DNA of 26,697 nucleotides from CAZPXF01 sp964590945 (GCA_964590945.1 CAZPXF010000023.1:1-26697), one strand, 5' to 3'; positions 7,763 through 15,858 are shown, counted from the stretch's first letter. Numbers and translations: made by a program. Notes: generated by a model from the sequence alone, not told the origin.

Positions 7763-7791
7763 TTGATAAACTTATAGAAATCATGTAATAT
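7763..7791 (+). promoter_or_regulatory. promoter of the proline racemase gene
   Basis: TTGATA (7763-7768) and TAATAT (7786-7791) are 17 bp apart in an A/T-rich stretch. The leader of about 70 nt ends with a strong ACGAGGAGG ribosome binding site before the ATG at 7869. Confidence 0.6.
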
Positions 7792-7868
7792 AGTGATAGA
7801 TAAAAGGGGGTCAGGGGCTGATGAATATCAAAACAGTACCTTGACATATTTTACGAGGAGGTAATGCT

Positions 7869-8903
7869 ATGAAATTTGAAGCAAAGGTTAACTTTGACAA
7901 TTATGAGTCTACGATTCAGTTTGTTGATGCCCATACCAACGGCGAGTTTTGCCGTATGGCTATTGGAGGATTTCCTGAACCGGAAGGGAAGACCATGATT
8001 GAGAAGAAGCAGTGGATGGAGAAGAATTACGATCACGTACGTACAGCTCTCATGCATGAGCCCCGCGGCCATCATGATATGTTCGGCGGTTTCTTCTGTG
8101 AGCCTGTTGATCCGGAAGCTCAGTTCGGTATTCTGTTCATGGATACAGGCGGATATCTGAACATGTGCGGACATTGCTCGATCGGCGCGGTTACAATCGC
8201 GATCGAGGCAGGACTTGTAGAGTCCCATGAGGGCGAGAATGACGTTGTATTCGAGGCTCCGGCAGGAATTATCCGTACAAAGGCTCTGGTTGAAGGAGGA
8301 AAGGTTAAGTCAGTAACGATCACAAATGTTCCTGCTTTCGTTTATAAAGAGAACCAGAAGGTTACAATCGACGGCAAGGAGATTGAGTTTACCATCTCCT
8401 TCGGAGGAAGTTTCTTTGCACTTGTTGATACGACGAAACTGGATATCGGTGATATCAATGCTAAGACTGTTCCGGAGTATTCCAAGCTTGGAATGAAGAT
8501 GCTTGAGAAGATCAATGCAGAGATCGAGATCCAGCATCCGGAGCTTGACATCACATCTGTTGACCTTGTTGAATTCTATGGCCCGACGCCGAATCCGGAC
8601 AAGGCTGATATGCGTAACGTAGTTATCTTTGGCGAGTGCCAGGCTGACCGTTCACCTTGCGGAACCGGTACAAGCGCTAAGCTTGCAACGCTGCATCACT
8701 GGGGAGAGCTTGGAGTAGGCGAGAAGTTCAGATATGAGAGCTTTATCGGAACTGTATTTATCGGCGAGATCAAGGAAGAGACTAAGGTCGCAGACTATGA
8801 CGCTGTTATTCCTATGATCACAGGCTCCTGCTATCTCACGGGCGTTGGAACATATATTATCGATCAGGATGACTCGTTGAAGTATGGATTCGTAGTTGGC
8901 TAA
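7869..8903 (+). CDS. proline racemase family protein
   Basis: 344 residues. The family interconverts L- and D-proline (or epimerises 4-hydroxyproline) without cofactor, using two cysteines. Both are present: Cys100 in NMCGH and Cys264 in DRSPCGTGTSAKLA. Wording along the whole length (EPRGHHDMFGG, SFGGSFFA, IQHPELDI, TSAKLATLHHWGEL) is close to the clostridial proline racemase that feeds D-proline reductase, so proline racemase is more likely than hydroxyproline epimerase. A second cysteine, Cys103, follows the first catalytic motif (MCGHCS), where Gly or Ala is usual. It is monocistronic, with a promoter and strong ribosome binding site before it and a terminator after it. No D-proline reductase (prd) gene is in the window. 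In amino-acid-fermenting clostridia this step supplies the electron acceptor for the Stickland reaction. Confidence 0.9.
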   Translation: MKFEAKVNFDNYESTIQFVDAHTNGEFCRMAIGGFPEPEGKTMIEKKQWMEKNYDHVRTALMHEPRGHHDMFGGFFCEPVDPEAQFGILFMDTGGYLNMCGHCSIGAVTIAIEAGLVESHEGENDVVFEAPAGIIRTKALVEGGKVKSVTITNVPAFVYKENQKVTIDGKEIEFTISFGGSFFALVDTTKLDIGDINAKTVPEYSKLGMKMLEKINAEIEIQHPELDITSVDLVEFYGPTPNPDKADMRNVVIFGECQADRSPCGTGTSAKLATLHHWGELGVGEKFRYESFIGTVFIGEIKEETKVADYDAVIPMITGSCYLTGVGTYIIDQDDSLKYGFVVG

Positions 8904-8924
8904 TCAGTAAAGTAAATGATTTAA

Positions 8925-8951
8925 GGCAGTTCCGGTCAGGAGCTGCCTTTT
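8925..8951 (+). terminator. intrinsic terminator of proline racemase
   Basis: GGCAGTTCC (8925-8933) pairs with GGAGCTGCC (8939-8947) with one G-T pair and a 5-nt loop, followed by TTTT. Confidence 0.85.
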
Positions 8952-9121
8952 AAATTCTGTTACGCAAAAAACTCTGGCAACATTTTTGAAAATGCATATT
9001 CACAGGGAAAATTTTGCGGGAACATGCGTGCGTGGGACAATAATGGGACAGCGTTTCTGATATCCTTATCTCATAAAGAAATTGCAAAAATACAGATTCA
9101 TAATGAGAAAGGATGAAGACG

Positions 9122-9220
9122 ATGAAAGGATATTTCGTAGACGGCGGTTACATGGGATATGTAGACGGAAGATACATGCTTTTCGCGAGCGAAGATGATT
9201 ACCGTGAATACTGCAGATAA
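9122..9220 (+). CDS. 32-residue small protein rich in Gly and Tyr
   Basis: ATG at 9122 follows AGAAAGGA at a good distance and the frame ends with TAA at 9218-9220. The protein contains two tandem copies of a short motif, GYFVDGGYM and GYVDGRYM, then LFASEDDYREYC. From memory, similar tiny proteins (a 'GY-VDGRY-LFASE-DYYEY' pattern) occur in Lachnospiraceae genomes without a known function. It lies alone in a gap of about 430 bp between a terminated gene and a convergent K+ channel gene. No signal peptide or membrane segment is visible. No clear promoter was found in 8952-9121. Function unknown. Confidence 0.6.
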   Translation: MKGYFVDGGYMGYVDGRYMLFASEDDYREYCR

Positions 9221-9247
9221 GATGCATACAAAACGAATGAAGATATA

Positions 9248-9287
9248 AGAAATGCCATATGACGGGAAACGCACATATGGCATTTCT
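9248..9287. terminator. perfect 14-bp hairpin, shared gene end
   Basis: AGAAATGCCATATG (9248-9261) and CATATGGCATTTCT (9274-9287) are perfect inverted copies with a 12-nt loop. It lies between the small gene and the convergent K+ channel gene. A weak T-rich tract follows on the minus strand only, so it may serve mainly the channel gene. Confidence 0.6.
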
Positions 9288-9291
9288 GATG

Positions 9292-9317
9292 CGTTCCTGT
9301 ATTTCGTTCCTGTATTT
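9292..9317. repeat. tandem 13-bp duplication
   Basis: CGTTCCTGTATTT is present twice, head to tail (9292-9304 and 9305-9317), just downstream of the channel gene. It looks like a replication-slippage duplication. Confidence 0.8.
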
Positions 9318-9334
9318 GGGAACCGGAAGCGGTT

Positions 9335-10543
9335 TTATATCTCGATGCTCTCCGCACCAGATATATGATGTTTTGAGTATAAAATGACCGTATCGCCCGA
9401 ATACAGGACGGTATTTCCATTTGGAATCAATGTTTTGTCATGATGCTTTACAAGGATAATGACAGATTGACGGGAGATATCAAGATCACGTATGCGCTGA
9501 CCAACCCAGGGATTGTGTTCCTGAAGCATGATCTCCTTCAACTGGACAGAGTCCTGGTCTTCCAGAGATTCGGCGCCGAGGATCAGCACATCGTCCGCCT
9601 CTAATACACTGTCCCCGCGGGGGATGAGAAGTTCCGAATTACGCTTGATAGCGGCAACGATGATTCGTTGGGGAAGCCGGATTCCGGCGATCGTCTGTCC
9701 TACCCACGGATCCTGTAAGGAGAGACGGATTCGTATAAAATGGATATCCTTCTCATTCCCGTAGTTGGTGAGTGTTTTGATGCGTGAGTATTGCTCAACG
9801 AATCCTGCGGAAATAATACCAGTAGGAATAGCCACCATGCCGACCCCAAGAAAGGCTATGATGATGCTGAAGAACTGTCCCATGGGCGTGATGGGATAAA
9901 TATCACCGTACCCGACAGTCAATATTGTGGAGACAGACCACCAGATTCCGGAAAATGCATTGGAAAATACTTCCGGCTGCGCTTCATGTTCCAGACTGTA
10001 CATACAGAGACTGGAGGCAAGCATAAGCACGGATACAAGAAATACAGATGAAAATAACTGTTGCCGCTTGCTTACGATTACATCAGTGATGATATTCAGC
10101 GAATCATAGTAAGCCGTTATCCGGAACAACCGGAAGATACGCACGATCCGGAACATACGGAATGCGATCGCTCCCGATGGGAAGAAAAAGGGAAGATAAT
10201 ACGGAATAAAGGAAAGCAGATCCACCAATCCGGTAAAGGAAAGCGCATATTTCAGAATGGCTTTTGGCTCTGTAAGCTTCGGATAAAGATATTTGGCCGT
10301 CAGTATGCGGAAAATATAGTCGATCAGGAACGTCACGACGGTGATACGCTCTAAAGATGTAAGCAGCAATCCGTAGCGTGCTTTGATGAAATCAAATGTA
10401 TACAAAATGCTGACGGTAAGATTCATAATGATCAGAAATGTATTCAGGAAATCATAAAAGCGGCTGGCATAATCCAGATTATTTCCGACCTCTACTATTT
10501 CAAATAATCGTTTCCGGCGTTCTTCCCATGTTTTGTATTTCAT
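9335..10543 (-). CDS. voltage-gated-type K+ channel with two RCK-C-like repeats
   Basis: 402 residues, inner-membrane K+ channel of the six-helix type. Hydrophobic segments occupy about residues 31-50, 66-82, 97-120, 128-143, 162-183 and 222-246. The fourth carries Arg129, 132, 135, 138 and 141, one at every third position, the hallmark of a voltage sensor. The pore loop reads TILTVGYGDIYP with the K+ filter TVGYGD at 209-214. The cytoplasmic tail has two similar units, about 277-323 and 343-390, each with PWVGQ, LIPxG and a D-V-I-L strand, matching RCK-C (TrkA-C) domains, which bind regulatory ligands. The NAD-binding RCK-N half is absent. ATG at 10543 follows AGAAAGGAA by 7-9 bp. Transcribed alone, divergent from the two-component genes. 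Confidence 0.9.
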   Translation of the reverse strand: MKYKTWEERRKRLFEIVEVGNNLDYASRFYDFLNTFLIIMNLTVSILYTFDFIKARYGLLLTSLERITVVTFLIDYIFRILTAKYLYPKLTEPKAILKYALSFTGLVDLLSFIPYYLPFFFPSGAIAFRMFRIVRIFRLFRITAYYDSLNIITDVIVSKRQQLFSSVFLVSVLMLASSLCMYSLEHEAQPEVFSNAFSGIWWSVSTILTVGYGDIYPITPMGQFFSIIIAFLGVGMVAIPTGIISAGFVEQYSRIKTLTNYGNEKDIHFIRIRLSLQDPWVGQTIAGIRLPQRIIVAAIKRNSELLIPRGDSVLEADDVLILGAESLEDQDSVQLKEIMLQEHNPWVGQRIRDLDISRQSVIILVKHHDKTLIPNGNTVLYSGDTVILYSKHHISGAESIEI

Positions 10544-10722
10544 GACAATATTCCTTTCTGGAATGCTACCTGTGGAGTGTTTTTGTTTTCCGTCCCAATA
10601 TTACTATTTTACTATATATTTAGCCGGAATCAACGAAATATTTTGCAAATAGAACAGAATCTTTATCCTGCGGCTTTCCTCTGAGAAGACAGGAAGAAGA
10701 ACAATGAAATGATCGTGATATC

Positions 10723-10751
10723 TTGAAAAGAAGAGAAATATCAGTTAATTT
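10723..10751 (+). promoter_or_regulatory. weak candidate promoter for the OmpR-type regulator
   Basis: TTGAAA (10723-10728) and TAATTT (10746-10751) are 17 bp apart, close to the start codon at 10774. The -10 match is poor; no better candidate was seen in 10544-10773. Confidence 0.3.
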
Positions 10752-10773
10752 AATAGATGAGGAAGTGAGGAAA

Positions 10774-11448
10774 ATGCGTATTCTGGTTGCAGAAGATGAA
10801 AAGAATCTGAATGATATTATTGTAAAAGAACTGAAACAGAATCATTATACCGTTGATGCGTGTTATGACGGAATATCTGCGCTTGACTATATTGAGTTTG
10901 CAGAGTACGATGCGGTCATAATGGATATTATGATGCCGGGCAAAAGCGGCATAGATGTAGTAAAAGAGATCCGAAAGGATGGAAAGCGGGTTCCGGTACT
11001 GTTTCTGACCGCCAGAGACAGCATAGAGGACAGAGTTGCCGGCCTGGATGCGGGAGCGGACGATTATCTTGTGAAACCCTTCGCTCTGGATGAACTGCTG
11101 GCGCGTATCCGTGTCATGCTCCGGAGAAGCTCCGGCAATGGAAATAACTGTTTTGTCCTGGCGAATTTGAAAGTGGACTGCGATTCAAGAACTGTATTCC
11201 GGGACGGGCAGCAGATCCGGCTGTCCAGTAAGGAATTTGCCATTTTAGAGTATATGATCCGAAACAAAGGGATTGTGCTGACACGGGAAAAGATTGAGCA
11301 GCATATATGGAATTACGACTATGAAGGCGGTTCCAATGTGGTGAATGTCTATATACGCTATCTCCGGAAAAAGATCGATGATAATTATGAGCCGAAGCTG
11401 ATACACACGATCCGCGGAGCTGGATATGTTTTGAGGGAAAATGAATGA
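10774..11448 (+). CDS. OmpR/PhoB-type response regulator
   Basis: 224 residues. Receiver domain 1-115: acidic pocket AEDE (6-9), phosphorylated Asp51 in VIMDIMMPG, Thr79 in FLTARD and Lys101 in LVKPF. Winged-helix DNA-binding domain about 125-222, with RLSSKEFAILEYM, NVVNVYIRYLRKKID and HTIRGAGYVL. The start ATG at 10774 is preceded by GAGGAAGTGAGG and gives the canonical MRILVAEDE beginning; a longer frame from TTG at 10723 has no such support. It overlaps the next gene by 4 bp (ATGA), so it is translated together with its kinase. Its lipoprotein neighbour suggests an envelope-stress or peptide-sensing role, which is inference. Confidence 0.95.
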   Translation: MRILVAEDEKNLNDIIVKELKQNHYTVDACYDGISALDYIEFAEYDAVIMDIMMPGKSGIDVVKEIRKDGKRVPVLFLTARDSIEDRVAGLDAGADDYLVKPFALDELLARIRVMLRRSSGNGNNCFVLANLKVDCDSRTVFRDGQQIRLSSKEFAILEYMIRNKGIVLTREKIEQHIWNYDYEGGSNVVNVYIRYLRKKIDDNYEPKLIHTIRGAGYVLRENE

Positions 11449-12842
11449 AGCGATTATCGATTAAGGTCAGAGTTACTCTTTGGTATACTTTATTTATGTT
11501 TGTGCTTACGATGGCGGTGCTTATGCTGCTGCTTCAGGTCGGTGGACGGCAGATTGCTGCATCTACGAAGAACCGGCTGGAACAAGTGGTATCGAAGAAT
11601 CTGAAAGAAATTGAGTATGATGAAAGCGAAGGACTGGATATTGATGATGATCTGAATACTTATGAAGGCGGAGTGTACCTTGTGCTCTATGACGAGGAAG
11701 GAAATCATTTGTTCGGGCATCTTCCGAGCGGAATCGAAGCCGGGCAGACCCCGGTTTTGAACAGCGGAGAAGTGCAGGAGCTTACCGTTGATACTGTAAA
11801 ATGGCAGATATTTGATGGATACAAGGCTCTAAGCGCAGATAAGGGCGTATGGCTGCGAGGTATGATTTCACAGAGCGATGCGGAATCCGGACTTAATATT
11901 GTTCTGAGACTTTCTATGTTTTTATTGCCGCTCTTTGTCGTATTGATCGCTTTTGGCGGATATTACATTACTTACCGCGCGTTCGTGCCGATAGAGAAGA
12001 TGAGGATGACGGCAGAAGAGATCGTCGGCGGCTGCGATCTTTCCAGGCGTATTGAACTGACAGACGGCAAAGATGAGATTTATCAGCTGGCGGATACATT
12101 TGACCGGATGCTGGACCGGATCGAGGAGTCCTTTGAAAGGGAAAAACAATTTACGTCGGACGTCTCCCATGAACTCAGAACTCCGGTTTCAGTAATCAGG
12201 ACACAGGCAGAGTATGCCCTGCGGTATGACGATCCGTCCGATGATATAAAAGACAGGCTTGATACGATCCTGAAGCAGTCCGGGAAGATGTCCGGGATGA
12301 TCTCGCAGCTTCTGATGTTGTCGCGTGCGGATCAGGGAAGGGAGATGATTCAAAGAGAGCGCGTCAATCTGAGCGAGCTGGTTGAGATCATAGCAGAAGA
12401 AGAACAGGAGCGTTCCGCGGGCAGAAATATAAAAATCAACACAGATTGTCAGCCGGATCTGTATATAACAGGGGACGAAACCCTGCTGATGCGCTGTTTT
12501 ATGAACCTGATTGAAAATGCGATCACTTATGGCAGGGATGGCGGTAATATCTGGATCGCTCTCGGAGAAGAAGGAAGCCATATTTCCGGATATATCCGGG
12601 ATGACGGAATCGGAATCCGCGAGGAGACTCTGCCGAAGATCTGGGACAGGTTTTATCAGGCGGATCCATCGAGGACAGCATCCGGTGAAGGAAGCTCCGG
12701 CCTCGGATTGTCTATGGTCAGGTGGATTGTCGAAGCCCATGAGGGAAGTATTACGGCAAAGAGCCGGTACGGCGAGGGGACGACGTTTTATTTCCGATTT
12801 AAAAAAGCGAAGAATCATTCTGCAAAAAAAGAAGAGGTTTAA
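11445..12842 (+). CDS. membrane sensor histidine kinase
   Basis: 465 residues, partner of the preceding regulator. Two membrane helices (about 8-31 and 154-177) bracket an extracellular sensor of about 120 residues with no recognised fold. A HAMP linker follows (178-232), then the HisKA helix with QFTSDVSHELRTPVSV (phosphorylated His242), the N-box MNLIENAITYG, and the ATP-binding motifs DDGIGI, FYQADPSR and SSGLGLSMVRWIV. All catalytic boxes are intact. Start ATG overlaps the regulator stop by 4 bp. The stimulus is unknown. Confidence 0.95.
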   Translation: MKRLSIKVRVTLWYTLFMFVLTMAVLMLLLQVGGRQIAASTKNRLEQVVSKNLKEIEYDESEGLDIDDDLNTYEGGVYLVLYDEEGNHLFGHLPSGIEAGQTPVLNSGEVQELTVDTVKWQIFDGYKALSADKGVWLRGMISQSDAESGLNIVLRLSMFLLPLFVVLIAFGGYYITYRAFVPIEKMRMTAEEIVGGCDLSRRIELTDGKDEIYQLADTFDRMLDRIEESFEREKQFTSDVSHELRTPVSVIRTQAEYALRYDDPSDDIKDRLDTILKQSGKMSGMISQLLMLSRADQGREMIQRERVNLSELVEIIAEEEQERSAGRNIKINTDCQPDLYITGDETLLMRCFMNLIENAITYGRDGGNIWIALGEEGSHISGYIRDDGIGIREETLPKIWDRFYQADPSRTASGEGSSGLGLSMVRWIVEAHEGSITAKSRYGEGTTFYFRFKKAKNHSAKKEEV

Positions 12843-12916
12843 TCTTATTTTAATCTTTGCATAATAAGATAAGGCCATAAAAGCAATAAACAATTTAAGA
12901 CGAGGAGGAATGATTC

Positions 12917-13612
12917 ATGAAAAAAAGAATCATAGATTTATTAGGGATTGCAGCAATTGTTCTGGTTATCGCAGGATGCGGGGCAAATACGGACACAGCT
13001 ACAGGCAGCGAGTCCTCCGGCGCCGGAGTACAGCCGAAGGAAGAAGTCACTGCGGGCGCAGACACATCGGTTTCAGAAGAGACCTCTGAATCTGAAGCTA
13101 CATCGCAGACGGAAGCAGAGGAGACGAAGTCCGCCGATGTACAGACCGGCAGCGCTGTCATATCTGAGGATGAGGCAAAGGGCATCGCGCTGAAAGATGC
13201 AGGAGTAGAAGAAAAAGATCTTTCCGGCATCCGGATCAAATTGGAGACGGATGATGGAATCCAGGAATATGAAGTAGATTTCTATGCAGATGGCAAAGAA
13301 TACGATTATGATATCGATGCTGCGACAGGAGAAATTCGAACCAAAGATATGGATGTCGATGATGATTTTAAGTGGAAGACATCATCATCTTCATCGGATG
13401 CATCAATTTCTGAGGCGGAGGCCAGGAAGATAGCTTTGAAGAAGGTATCTGGGGCGTCTGAAAATGACGTACGCCTGCATCTGGATAATGACGATGGGAA
13501 AAAGGTATACGAAGGATCCATCATCTATAATGAGAGAGAATATGATTTTGAGATCGATGCGGACAGCGGAGCTATTCTGGAATGGGAAGAAGAATCCATC
13601 TATGATGATTAA
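12917..13612 (+). CDS. lipoprotein with two PepSY domains
   Basis: 231 residues. The N-terminus is a lipoprotein signal: MKKR, a hydrophobic run, then VIAGC with Cys21 as the lipid-attached residue. Residues 25-78 are a Ser/Thr/Glu-rich linker. Two PepSY units follow, about 81-142 and 162-225, each beginning ISExEAxxIALK and containing an E-Y-D-(Y/F)-x-I-D-A-x-(T/S)-G strand pair. PepSY domains are thought to inhibit or modulate peptidases at the cell surface. The gene starts 74 bp after the kinase behind a strong GAGGAGG site and completes a regulator-kinase-PepSY cassette, a common arrangement in Firmicutes; it may be a target or accessory sensor of the pair. A weak GATTTT/AAAATC hairpin lies after it (13639-13654). 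Confidence 0.9.
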   Translation: MKKRIIDLLGIAAIVLVIAGCGANTDTATGSESSGAGVQPKEEVTAGADTSVSEETSESEATSQTEAEETKSADVQTGSAVISEDEAKGIALKDAGVEEKDLSGIRIKLETDDGIQEYEVDFYADGKEYDYDIDAATGEIRTKDMDVDDDFKWKTSSSSSDASISEAEARKIALKKVSGASENDVRLHLDNDDGKKVYEGSIIYNEREYDFEIDADSGAILEWEEESIYDD

Positions 13613-13659
13613 AAGTATCGCAGTCGAAAATCCCCTGTGATTTTGCGGAAAATCAAAGG

Positions 13660-13688
13660 TTGACATTGTATAAGAAAGCTTTTATAAT
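13660..13688 (+). promoter_or_regulatory. promoter of the T-box-ilvBN unit
   Basis: TTGACA (13660-13665) and TATAAT (13683-13688) are both perfect and 17 bp apart. Transcription should start near 13695, about 420 nt before ilvB. Confidence 0.85.
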
Positions 13689-13694
13689 ATCAAT

Positions 13695-14038
13695 AAATCG
13701 CTTTTTATTATTAAGTTTATACGTGAAATGCAGTGACAGGGAGGAGTACACAGTTGCCTGATGCAAAGAGAGAAGATGGTTGATGCGAATCTTCGTGAAG
13801 GGATTGTGGAAGTAGCCTTTGAGCATCGAATTGAACGAAGCGTTATATCATGTATGCCGTATGGAGTGTCAGTGAAACTTTTGGGATACGCTTTCAGTAG
13901 ACTTCGACGTGATTCCGACGTTATATGGAAGACAATATCGGAAGATTCCCGTATTGGTTGAGTGCAAAGCCAAGGCTTTGAAGTTAGGTGGTAACACGGA
14001 TTTTTATTCGCCCTGAACATGATGTTCAGGGCGTTTTT
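13695..14038 (+). promoter_or_regulatory. T-box riboswitch leader of ilvBN
   Basis: T-box leaders bind an uncharged tRNA and prevent termination when it lacks its amino acid. Seen here: the T-box itself, AGGTGGTAACACGG (13986-13999), a variant of AGGGTGGNACCGCGG, with TGGT for the tRNA 3' end; stem I with GATGCAAAG (13760-13768) pairing to CTTTG-AG-CATC (13817-13827), showing the conserved AG bulge, capped by GAAGAT/ATCTTC; AGTA at 13745-13748 on its 5' side; a stem II/IIA-B region with CAGTAGAC and CCGACGTTA (13895-13923); stem III CAAAGCC/GGCTTTG (13965-13980). GTTAGG near the T-box can pair with CCT-G-AAC of the terminator to form the antiterminator. The specifier codon is not certain: GTT (Val, 13842-13844) or ATC (Ile, 13847-13849) are candidates, both fitting an ilv operon. 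Confidence 0.9.
14009..14038 (+). terminator. T-box regulated terminator
   Basis: CGCCCTGAACA (14009-14019) and TGTTCAGGGCG (14023-14033) form an 11-bp stem with a 3-nt loop, followed by TTTTT. It is the terminator alternative to the T-box antiterminator, 78 bp before ilvB. Confidence 0.92.
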
Positions 14039-14115
14039 ACATGACCGGAGCTTTATCTATGGAATGATAAAACGTTTATATACAGATCAGAGACAGTTAG
14101 ATAGGAGGTTTTTCA

Positions 14116-15843
14116 ATGAAAAAGATTTCGGGGAATAAGCTGCTTGTAAAAGCGTTGAAGGAGGAAGGCGTAGATGTGCTCTTTGGATATCCGGGGGCAT
14201 GTACGATCGACATCAGCGATGAATTATATAAGCAGGATTATACAAAGGTCGTTCTGCCTCGCCATGAGCAGGCGCTGATCCACGAGGCGGACGCGTATGC
14301 AAGGACAACGGGGAAGGTCGGCGTCTGTCTTGTTACCAGCGGTCCGGGAGCGACAAATCTTGTCACCGGAATTGCAACGGCGAATATGGACAGCGTGCCG
14401 CTTGTCTGCTTTACAGGTCAGGTGGCAAGACATCTGATCGGAAATGATGCGTTCCAGGAGGTCGATATCATCGGTATCACGAGAAATATCTGTAAGTTTG
14501 GTATCGTGGTGCGCAAGCGTGAAGATCTCGGAAGGATCATCAAGGAAGCATTTTACATCGCCCGGACAGGAAGGCCGGGTCCGGTTATTATTGACCTGCC
14601 GAAGGATGTTATGTGCGAGCTTGGGAGCCCGGAATATCCGGCGGAGGTCAATATCCGCGGGTACAAGCCGAGTACGGGTGTACATATCGGCCAGCTTAAA
14701 AAAGCCCTGCGCATGCTCAGTAAGGCGAAGAAGCCTCTTTTCCTTGCAGGCGGCGGCGTAAATATTGCCAGGGCGAATGAGAATTTTGAGAAGATCGTGG
14801 ATATCACCAGGATTCCGGTCGTCACAACTATCATGGGGCGGGGCGCGATCCCGACGACGCATCCGTTATTTGTCGGCAATCTGGGGATGCACGGCAAATA
14901 TGCGGCAAACATGGCGGTTACGGAATGTGATCTTTTATTTTCTATCGGAACACGTTTCAATGACCGGATCACAGGAAAACTCCATGAATTTGCGCCGAAC
15001 GCGCAGATCATACATGTAGATATTGATACCTCTTCCATTTCCAGAAATGTTCATGTGCATGTGCCGATCGTTGCAGATGCAAAGGAAGCGACGGAGAAGA
15101 TGCTTGAATATGTAACGGAATGCAATACGGAAAAATGGATCGGACAGATCCGCAGCTGGCAGGACGAGCATCCGATCATGATGAGGGATCAGGAGGCTCT
15201 GACGCCGGAATATATTATCCGTACGATTAATGAGGAATTTGACGAGGCGATCGTTGTAACGGACGTTGGACAGCATCAGATGTTTACAACGCAGTATTTG
15301 CGGATTGATTCCAAAAAGCAGTTAGTTACCTCCGGCGGCCTTGGGACGATGGGCTACGGGTTCCCGGGTGCGATCGGCGCAAAGATCGGTAATCCGGACA
15401 GGACGGTTATCATGATCTCCGGGGATGGCGGTATGCAGATGAATATTCAGGAATTTGCGACAGCCATGTGCGAGCATCTTCCGTTAATTCTGTGTGTATT
15501 TAACAATAATTATCTTGGAATGGTACGCCAGTGGCAGAAACTATTTTACGGAAAGCGTTACTCCATGACCTGTCTGCGCAAATGCCGGGAGTGTGATGAG
15601 AATTGCAGCAATCCGGAATTTGAGTGCCCGCCTTACCGTCCGGATTTTGTGAAGCTGGCAGAGAGCTACGGGGCAAAAGGAATGCGCGTATTTAAGCGCG
15701 AGGAGGTTGCGGATGCGTTCCGGAAGGCGCGGGAGAATACGGATTGCCCGACGCTGATCGAATTTATTCTGGATCCGGAGGATCTGGTTTATCCGATGAT
15801 ACAGCCGGGCGGAACGCTGGAAGAGATGATCATGGACTGTTAG
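14116..15843 (+). CDS. ilvB: acetolactate synthase large (catalytic) subunit
   Basis: 575 residues. It condenses two pyruvates, or pyruvate with 2-ketobutyrate, in the first shared step of valine, leucine and isoleucine synthesis, using thiamine diphosphate, Mg2+ and FAD. Visible: GYPGACTIDI, the catalytic Glu51 in PRHEQA, SGPGATNL, GRPGPVIIDLPKDV, the FAD/central domain, and the thiamine site GDGGMQMN followed by NNNYLGMVRQWQ. Between FYGKRYSMT and YRPDFVKLAESYG there is a cysteine-rich stretch with Cys486, 490, 493, 497 and 504, absent from the E. coli and yeast enzymes; it could bind a metal. Ribosome binding site GATAGGAGG precedes the ATG. Expression is controlled by the T-box leader; ilvN follows after 15 bp. 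Confidence 0.95.
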   Translation: MKKISGNKLLVKALKEEGVDVLFGYPGACTIDISDELYKQDYTKVVLPRHEQALIHEADAYARTTGKVGVCLVTSGPGATNLVTGIATANMDSVPLVCFTGQVARHLIGNDAFQEVDIIGITRNICKFGIVVRKREDLGRIIKEAFYIARTGRPGPVIIDLPKDVMCELGSPEYPAEVNIRGYKPSTGVHIGQLKKALRMLSKAKKPLFLAGGGVNIARANENFEKIVDITRIPVVTTIMGRGAIPTTHPLFVGNLGMHGKYAANMAVTECDLLFSIGTRFNDRITGKLHEFAPNAQIIHVDIDTSSISRNVHVHVPIVADAKEATEKMLEYVTECNTEKWIGQIRSWQDEHPIMMRDQEALTPEYIIRTINEEFDEAIVVTDVGQHQMFTTQYLRIDSKKQLVTSGGLGTMGYGFPGAIGAKIGNPDRTVIMISGDGGMQMNIQEFATAMCEHLPLILCVFNNNYLGMVRQWQKLFYGKRYSMTCLRKCRECDENCSNPEFECPPYRPDFVKLAESYGAKGMRVFKREEVADAFRKARENTDCPTLIEFILDPEDLVYPMIQPGGTLEEMIMDC

Positions 15844-15858
15844 GAAGGAGCGTAAGAG

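Noticed and set aside
8952..9121. Promoter for the 32-residue protein, including a GGGACAATAATGGGACA repeat
   Set aside because: No -35/-10 pair with acceptable spacing; the GGGACA repeat has no known meaning.
10723..10773. N-terminal extension of the OmpR regulator from TTG
   Set aside because: The ATG at 10774 has a strong ribosome binding site and gives the canonical receiver start; the extension has neither.
13761..13961. 66-residue open frame beginning MQREKMVDAN
   Set aside because: It lies entirely in the T-box stem I and stem II region; its sequence is explained by conserved RNA structure and it has no protein family resemblance.
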